Origin: Oscarella lobularis
Lineage: Eukaryota > Porifera > Homoscleromorpha > Homosclerophorida > Oscarellidae
DNA: 64,000 bases
Direction of reading: 5' to 3'
NCBI RefSeq assembly: GCF_947507565.1
Contig: NC_089175.1
Coordinates: 744,001 to 808,000, forward strand
The notes below the pieces were generated by a model. It worked only from the letters and a program-made list of their open reading frames with translations, was not told where the DNA came from and did not search any database. Positions 58,125 to 64,000 of the stretch are shown piece after piece; the stretch's first letter is position 1; the number at the start of each line of letters is the position of its first letter. The translations under genes were made by a program, and so were the position numbers.

Positions 58125-58345
58125 CTTCTTCCAGTCCATGACCGTCGCCGCGTTTCTTTCTTTTCAATTCGTCTAGAAAAAAAGGAGCGATATAACAAAG
58201 TCAATCTTGGGCTGACGTCACTTTTGAAATAACGACGAAAGAGAGCTGCCCAAAGCGACTGGTCGTTTCCTAAGACGTTCAGCTCACGACAAACGCTCGT
58301 GCAAGCGAACAAGTGTCGATGGTTCAAGTGGCCAAGAACACGAAG
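58125..58345 (-). CDS. F-box-like exon, copy 2 (partial gene or fragment)
   Basis: 221 bases, the same acceptor and donor as copy 1. It reads LRVLGHLNHRHLFACTSVCR and onward through SLWAALFRRYFK. Compared with copy 1, nine bases are missing in one place and nine are gained (8+1) in another, so the frame is preserved overall. The N-terminal part of the F-box is again missing from this exon. It could be a functional SCF adaptor with unplaced exons or a duplicated fragment. Confidence 0.55.
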
Positions 58346-58517
58346 CTGAAACAAAACCCAAATTAGAGAAAAATCAAGACCTCACGCAATGTTTACTTTC
58401 ACTGAAAGAAGCCCAATGAAAGAAGCCCGATTGACATAGCCTGCTTCTAACAGAGCAGTTGTAGATGATTCATTAGCGTCACGCAATGCCTCTGACCTCT
58501 TTTGATGGCTACTTTGT

Positions 58518-58569
58518 ACTTATAAGTATTCATAATTCATATTTCAAATTTCATTTATAAGTATTTCAA
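58518..58569. repeat. AT-rich element, short form
   Basis: Direct single unit (attcatatttcaaatttcat..) whose reverse complement occupies the matching place in 27256-27333. Confidence 0.6.
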
Positions 58570-58572
58570 GTT

Positions 58573-59056
58573 GCTAGCTTCCTGGCGGATGCGGCACACT
58601 TTGCGTCGGATTGAATCGATCTAAGGCCGCGTTCTGTTCATTGAATGTGGCTTGGAAGACTCCGGGCACGTTCCAGCGAAAGGAACTGCGAAAAGACGTG
58701 AAAAACTGCAAGACGACGTCGATTAGGTACAGCATAAGCAGAATTTCGCCGTTAGTTCTTACCAAACGAAGTGAAAACGATCGCTTTGCTTGTGCAGCGT
58801 TACGACACCTCGAGCTATTCTTACGACAGTACTCGTGAACAGGCACGTGACAAGACAGAGACAGCAAATCCGCTATTTTCATAGGGCCTGTTGCCACTAA
58901 CTATAACATTCACTGTCTAAAATTACAACCATTTAGAACACAAAAACTGACTCCAACGATCCGTAGTGTGCAGGTTACTAATGGTTATCAGTAGTAGTGC
59001 CTACTAAGTGATTTGTGCTAAAGTTGTATGCGCGTGCACTGAAAAGGTTGCTGTGC
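58573..59056. repeat. Spacer repeat, copy 3 (3' of gene F)
   Basis: Matches 421-933 and 27335-27811. It carries the longest minus-strand open frame of the three (about 58574-58897) and covers the probable 3' untranslated region of gene F. Confidence 0.6.
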
Positions 59057-60708
59057 CTACAGGTAAGTTGTCGGCTCGGACGAGACGCCGGTGTACGACG
59101 GATTTTCGAATGCCTTTTCTCCACTCGGATCCTTCTTACCTGAAACAGGTTCCGATGTTGGAATGCCGGTGTACGATGGATTTTCGTAGGACAGTTGATC
59201 ACCGCTTTTCATCTCACCTTTATCGCCAGTTTCTCTCGCTGCTTTTGGCGAATCCAAATCCTCTGTGCTGACATTCGCGTAAGCCGGACCCTGCGACGAC
59301 AATTTCTTTTTCTTCGTCACCTCTTCGGGATCTTTCTGCGGAACTTCCACGTACGTATTACGCTTCTGACCGCTCGATGCAGAAGGAACATCGCCACCAC
59401 TCATATCTAAGTAAGAGTCTTTCGATTGAGGCAATAGAGCTTCTTCTTCAAACATGGGATCCAATTTGGTGCCAGAAGGAGTGACAGGACTCATTGGCAG
59501 GTAATCCTCTTGAACGGGCGGCGGCTTCGATTGGGTCGGCGTCATATTTAAATAACTCGAAGACGTCTTGCTCGGCTCGGCGGCGACTTTCTTCCTAGAC
59601 ACGTACCTTTGATCCAACGCGAGGTCGTAAACCCCTTCGCTGCCATCGTCGCACAAATCTCTCATATCTTGCAAAGCGTTGGCCACGTCGCCTGACTGAA
59701 TTCTTTCGGACGGATTCCTCTCCCAACAGCGAAGCATCAGCTGGAACACGGACCGGGGACACAGTGGCGGACACTCCAAAGTCAAGCTACCCTGAAGAAT
59801 GCCGCCGATTACTTGCTCGTTGTCTCGACCGAAATACGGCTGATAGCCAAACGAGAAGATCTCCCATAAAAGAACGCCTAGTGACCAGACGTCCGATTCG
59901 ACCGTGTATTTCCCGTCGGTGATCGCTTCCGGTGCCATCCATCGAATCGGCAACGTGCCGCCTCTGCGACGATAATACTCTTCTTGATACACGTCTCTTG
60001 CCATACCAAAGTCGGAGATTTTTACCGACAATTGTTTGTCGTTTTCGCCGACGAGACAGTTTCGCGCAGCGATGTCGCGATGAACGAACTTGCGCGATGC
60101 GAGATAGGCGACGCCGGATGCCGCCTGAGCGGCGATGTCGACCAGTTGCGCGATCGAGAGAAGAGGACGCGGATGCATCTCGTTGGGACGAGCTTTTCGA
60201 ATGTAGTCCTTCAAATCGCCGTGTTTCATCAGTTCCGTGATGAGATAGAGTGGTTCGTCGCGCGTGCAGATTCCCAGAAGACGGACGATGTTCGGATGAT
60301 CGAAGTCCATCATGATTTCCATTTCCTTTCGGAAATCTTCGGCCGTTTCCTGCGACGATCCTCGCTTCATCGTCTTTACGGCGACTCGCGTTTTTTCTTC
60401 GCCTTTGACGATTCCCGTGGCCCAGGCGGAGTAGACTTTTCCGAATTGACCTTCGCCGAGTTCGTCTTCGATTTTGAGACGGTCCTTGCTGAATTGGAAT
60501 TCGTCGTACGTTGGCCACGTCAAGAGCCAGTGAGCTGCTCCGTGGGCGTCGTACAAGCTTCGGCGTTTCTGTAAGTCCTCCATCTCCATGATTTCTAATT
60601 TTGCCTGACGACGTCTCTTTCGCACGCAAATTACAACGATCACGAGTACGATTAGTACCAGTACAGCTACGGAAACAGCTATAGCAATGATCATTGTCAT
60701 GTCAGTCC
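59057..60708 (-). other. Gene F last exon: TM helix, tyrosine kinase, full tail
   Basis: The kinase is intact (GEGQFGKV, VAVK, HRDIAARN, DFGMARDVY, YYRRRGG). The tail has YLNM, YLPM, YLDM, YANV and two NPSY motifs (SYENPSYTG and FENPSYTG), against one intact NPSY in E, where the first reads EKPSD. F therefore has the richest set of docking sites. Confidence 0.93.
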
Positions 60709-63700
60709 CTAAACGATGATAAATAAAAAAGCGAGAAAGAAACAACGTTGTACATCTTTTACCGTCATCTGTGTTTGATCCAGGCGGGTTAATTGGCGTT
60801 GGAATTAGGAATTGGCAAGGATCGCTGCTCGGACCGACGGTCCCTTGGCCGCAATCGGCGAGACTTTCAGCTTCCATAGTTACCGTGTACCACTGGTCGA
60901 AGTCAATCGTAGACTCATCGACCTCCAAGGTATCTGATCCACCGACCGATTGCCCGACGTACTTGGTATCACTAAAGACTTGCCCAATGCCCGTTTCGTT
61001 GCCTTTGAACAAATTGACACGGTATCCTTGACGTTCACCACGCCAGTCCGGCATAGAAACGTCCGTGTAATTTAATCGAATCGCCTTCACTTTGTCTTGA
61101 TCCCCCTGAAGAGCTTCGCAAGTGTGAATCACAGCCGCAGACAGGGGAGCTGGAAAGACATTAAATAACGTACAGTACCTAATTGTCATATGAGCACATG
61201 CATACCTGCTGCGCAAGTTGAAACATTTCGAGTTCCAAATGCTCCCGCTCCTCGCCCCGAGTGCGCTCGAATACGTACGGTATAGCGATGGTAAGGTTCC
61301 AGACCAAAGAATTCCGCTTCACCAGTCACGTTCGAAGTATTGTATACGTGACCTTGACCAGAGGATATATTAGCTTCCACTTGAAATAGAATTCCATTCG
61401 GCTCGACTTTCCACTCGAGTTTTACCCACGTCGAATTCCTGCTAACCATGTCAATGTTTGGTTTATTAGGCACTGGAAAAAGAAGACGATAATTAATTAA
61501 ATGAATGAAATAAATACTCATTGAAACAAACCTCCTTCACCGGTTCTGTTTCTTCCAGAAGCGAAAGGACCTTGACCATCGACACTACACGTTTCTGCCG
61601 CGATTTCTACGCGATACATGGTGTACGGCGTTAGTTCAGTAAGCAGCGCTTCGTGATCTCCAGCGTCAAAGTCTGTTGTAGACGGTTTGCTATCGGGACT
61701 GTTGAGCGGCCAGTACTGCGCGACGAAGCCGCACAACACGCCGTTCAAGTCAGATTCCAAAGGCGAAATCCAACTCAGAAAAAGCGTCGAACTTTCGTTT
61801 GTTTGGCTAACAGTGAAATTTCGCGGCGCGGACGACGGAGCTAATAATCATTATATTACAATCACAAAATGAGAAGAAACGTCGAAAACTACGATTACCA
61901 GATGGAGGCGTCTGAAAATATAGAGGATCGGAGACGTCTCCGAGCGATCCGTCCGCGTAACCGGCAACAAGCGTGGCCGAGAAAAGCGTATACGGCATCA
62001 ATCCTTCCACATCTTCACTCGTCTCATTGGCATTGATAACTCGTCTAATGAACGGAATAGATCCGTCTATTCGAACAGTGAGTGTATAGTTCAGCAGATT
62101 CGGGTGCAACGGTCGTTCCCAATTCAAATCCACCGACGTCGACGTAAGATCCCAATGAGTGACGTTGCGCGGTGTTCTATCATCGGGATCTACAAATTTC
62201 GTGAACATTAGGATCGGCTTGCTGCCGGCTCCCTCTCCCGATATCGTCTTTGCTCGAATAATGACCGAATACTGTGCCGGATGTTCGAGTCCTTCTACTT
62301 CTTGAAATCGTGCCGTTGGATTGTTCTGGTGAATGATTGTGAATGTTTTTGGTGTTCCTGTTACGTTTTTCCACTGCGTGGTGATCTCGTACTCGGTGAT
62401 AATGCCGTTGGGTTTCTTCGGCGGAGACCACGAGACGAGTAGACTCGCTCGTCTCGTCGCATCGACCCGAACGGCATCAGGTGGACCCGGCTCTAAAACC
62501 CCCCAAATCAAATCGAGAATAATAAACATCGTTATTAGTTCCTACTTCCTTGATTGGTGCGGATGACAAGTAAGTCTGACGTAGGACCTTGGTGATCGTA
62601 GAGAATGTTGAAGGCTCGCATGGACAACTGATATTCTGTGTATCCCGTCAAATCGGCGACTCTCCATCGAAAGAATCGACCATCCGGCAAGCCGAGTTCG
62701 TCCGGACGCAGATCCACGTCTGTTGTCCATCCCGTTGCCGTTTCGGTAATGCGATACGAATAAGCAATCCGACCGTTTGGGAATCTAGGCGGCTCCCATT
62801 CGAGAAGGACGGACGATGCGCCGACGTTGGGAATTCGAAACGATCCAAGAGGACCAGGAGCTGCGTGAAAGGGAAAAATAATAATAATCGTACATCCATT
62901 CTCTGTACAATTTCTATACACATACTTCCTTCGAGTGTATAGGCAAATGTGACGGCACTTGCATTTCCACCTTCGGCCTTCACTTCAATCCGATAGTAAG
63001 TGTACGGAGACAAACGATCGAGTACGTAAGACTCATCTCTCGTCGTCACGTTTTGCTTCTCTCCTTTCTGATCATCTGCGCTGTAAACTAGTACGTAGCG
63101 CGAGATTTTGCCAGCGGACGGAGCTAGCCACGACACTGAGATGCTTTCCGGTGTACCTGACCTTGCTGTCAGTCCTCGTGGAGCTCCAGGAACTAAAAAA
63201 AAGAACAATCAAATAATGAAAAGCAATTCAAACTATTTACTAACTTTGCTTCAGAGTCACGACGTGAGCGAGAGCGGTCTGCTCGCCTAGTCCCTGCGAC
63301 GTTCGTGCTCGCATGTAGATCGAATAGTTCGTTCCTTCCGTAAGGTTTGTTATGATGATGTTACTTTCGTCTCTTTGAACCGTGAAGTTGGCAACCGAGA
63401 CCAACGACGCCAAATCGCGCCGGCGACGATTTGACGATGAAAATACAAAAATGCGATAGTCCAAAATCTCGCCGCGAGGTTCCGACGGTGCCGTCCAGCT
63501 CAGAGAGATCGCCGTCGAGCTCACAGGATCAGCTCGTCCAACAGAAGGAGGACCAGGAACTACACGAAGAAATAAAGTCTCCATAATTCAAAACTATTAC
63601 CGTACACCTTACCGTCTTCACTCGTCCGCACTGTAAGATCGTCGCTGACCGGTCCGAGGCCCTTGTTTGTTCTACCGCTCACTTTGACGATGTAAAACGT

Positions 63701-64000
63701 GTACGGTAAAAGACCGCTAAGCGTAGCCGACGTCTCTGTTCCGCGCACTGTTACTGTTTTCTCCGCTTCGCCGCCCTTCTGAGCGACGTACGTGACGACG
63801 TAGTCGCGAAGAATACCGTTGCGACTACCACTAGGTATCGCTTCCCAAGAAATCCTTACGCTGCTTTTTGTGGCGCGAGCCAGAGAAACGTTTGCTGGTG
63901 GCTCATCGGGAACTGTGAACAAATGGCAAATGCAGAAAAATCATTAGATACTGTATTAGATATTTGCTTTTTTACCGTCTTCCGGAGTGGTGAAATCGTA
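59057..64000 (-). CDS. Gene F: FN3-rich receptor tyrosine kinase, 3' part only
   Basis: Visible exons (5' to 3'): 63976-edge, 63613-63912, 63245-63559, 62926-63192, 62546-62860, 61899-62492, 61532-61840, 61206-61472, 60763-61149, 59057-60708. They encode the membrane-proximal FN3 domains (the run after the large exon in E), the juxtamembrane domain, TM helix, kinase and tail. All visible exons are open and in the expected phases. The 5' portion lies outside the window, so the number of FN3 and EGF units is unknown. F is closest to E throughout. Confidence 0.87.

Larger units (their letters stand above)
57053..59056. other. Spacer between genes E and F
   Basis: Duplicate of 25789-27811 with the same order: upstream block of E, inverted repeat (57418-57444), F-box-like exon (58125-58345), AT-rich element (58518-58569), spacer repeat (from 58573). 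Confidence 0.6.

Overview
The window is animal nuclear DNA. Genes are cut into many short exons with GT-AG introns of roughly 45-150 bases. The proteins are metazoan in type: receptor tyrosine kinases (RTKs) with fibronectin type III (FN3) and laminin-type EGF-like domains, a death effector domain (DED) and an F-box. Very small introns and large FN3-RTK families suggest a sponge, perhaps a homoscleromorph; that is inference, not proof.

Six tandem paralogues, all on the minus strand, fill the window. From left to right they are A (996-12218), B (13678-25654), C (27812-31377), D (32033-43812), E (44497-57052) and F (59057 to beyond the right edge). I rebuilt their exons from splice sites. The coding sums are whole numbers of codons: A 9,435 nt (3,144 aa, 34 exons), B 10,146 nt (3,381 aa, 36 exons, from an alternative start), C 3,030 nt (1,009 aa, 9 exons), D 9,861 nt (3,286 aa, 36 exons), E 10,893 nt (3,630 aa, 31 exons). 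The common plan is a tiny first exon, a signal-peptide exon with a Thr/Pro-rich stalk, up to 24 FN3 domains interrupted by EGF-like exons and one large unrecognised exon, a juxtamembrane domain, a transmembrane (TM) helix, a kinase, and a tail with YxxM and NPxY-type motifs. Nearly all ectodomain units begin and end in phase 1, so whole units can be lost or gained without breaking the frame.

The copies differ in informative ways. A, E and F have kinases with all key residues. B and D have lost the whole kinase inside one exon but keep the TM helix and the end of the tail. C has a three-FN3 ectodomain and a kinase with DFC instead of DFG. A has lost an EGF exon, the large exon and one FN3 in frame, and its tail is frameshifted at an A homopolymer. 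B has a 7-base deletion in exon 1. D is a mosaic of B-like and E-like sequence. The spacers are also duplicated: B-5'/C-3' matches E-5'/F-3' for about 2 kb, including an F-box exon. At the left edge, a DED gene start takes the place of the F-box exon.

Read together, this is a rapidly recombining cluster that yields catalytic, kinase-less and possibly pseudokinase receptors with reshuffled ectodomains. Such a set could act through hetero-oligomers or as a diversified recognition locus. That functional reading is inference.
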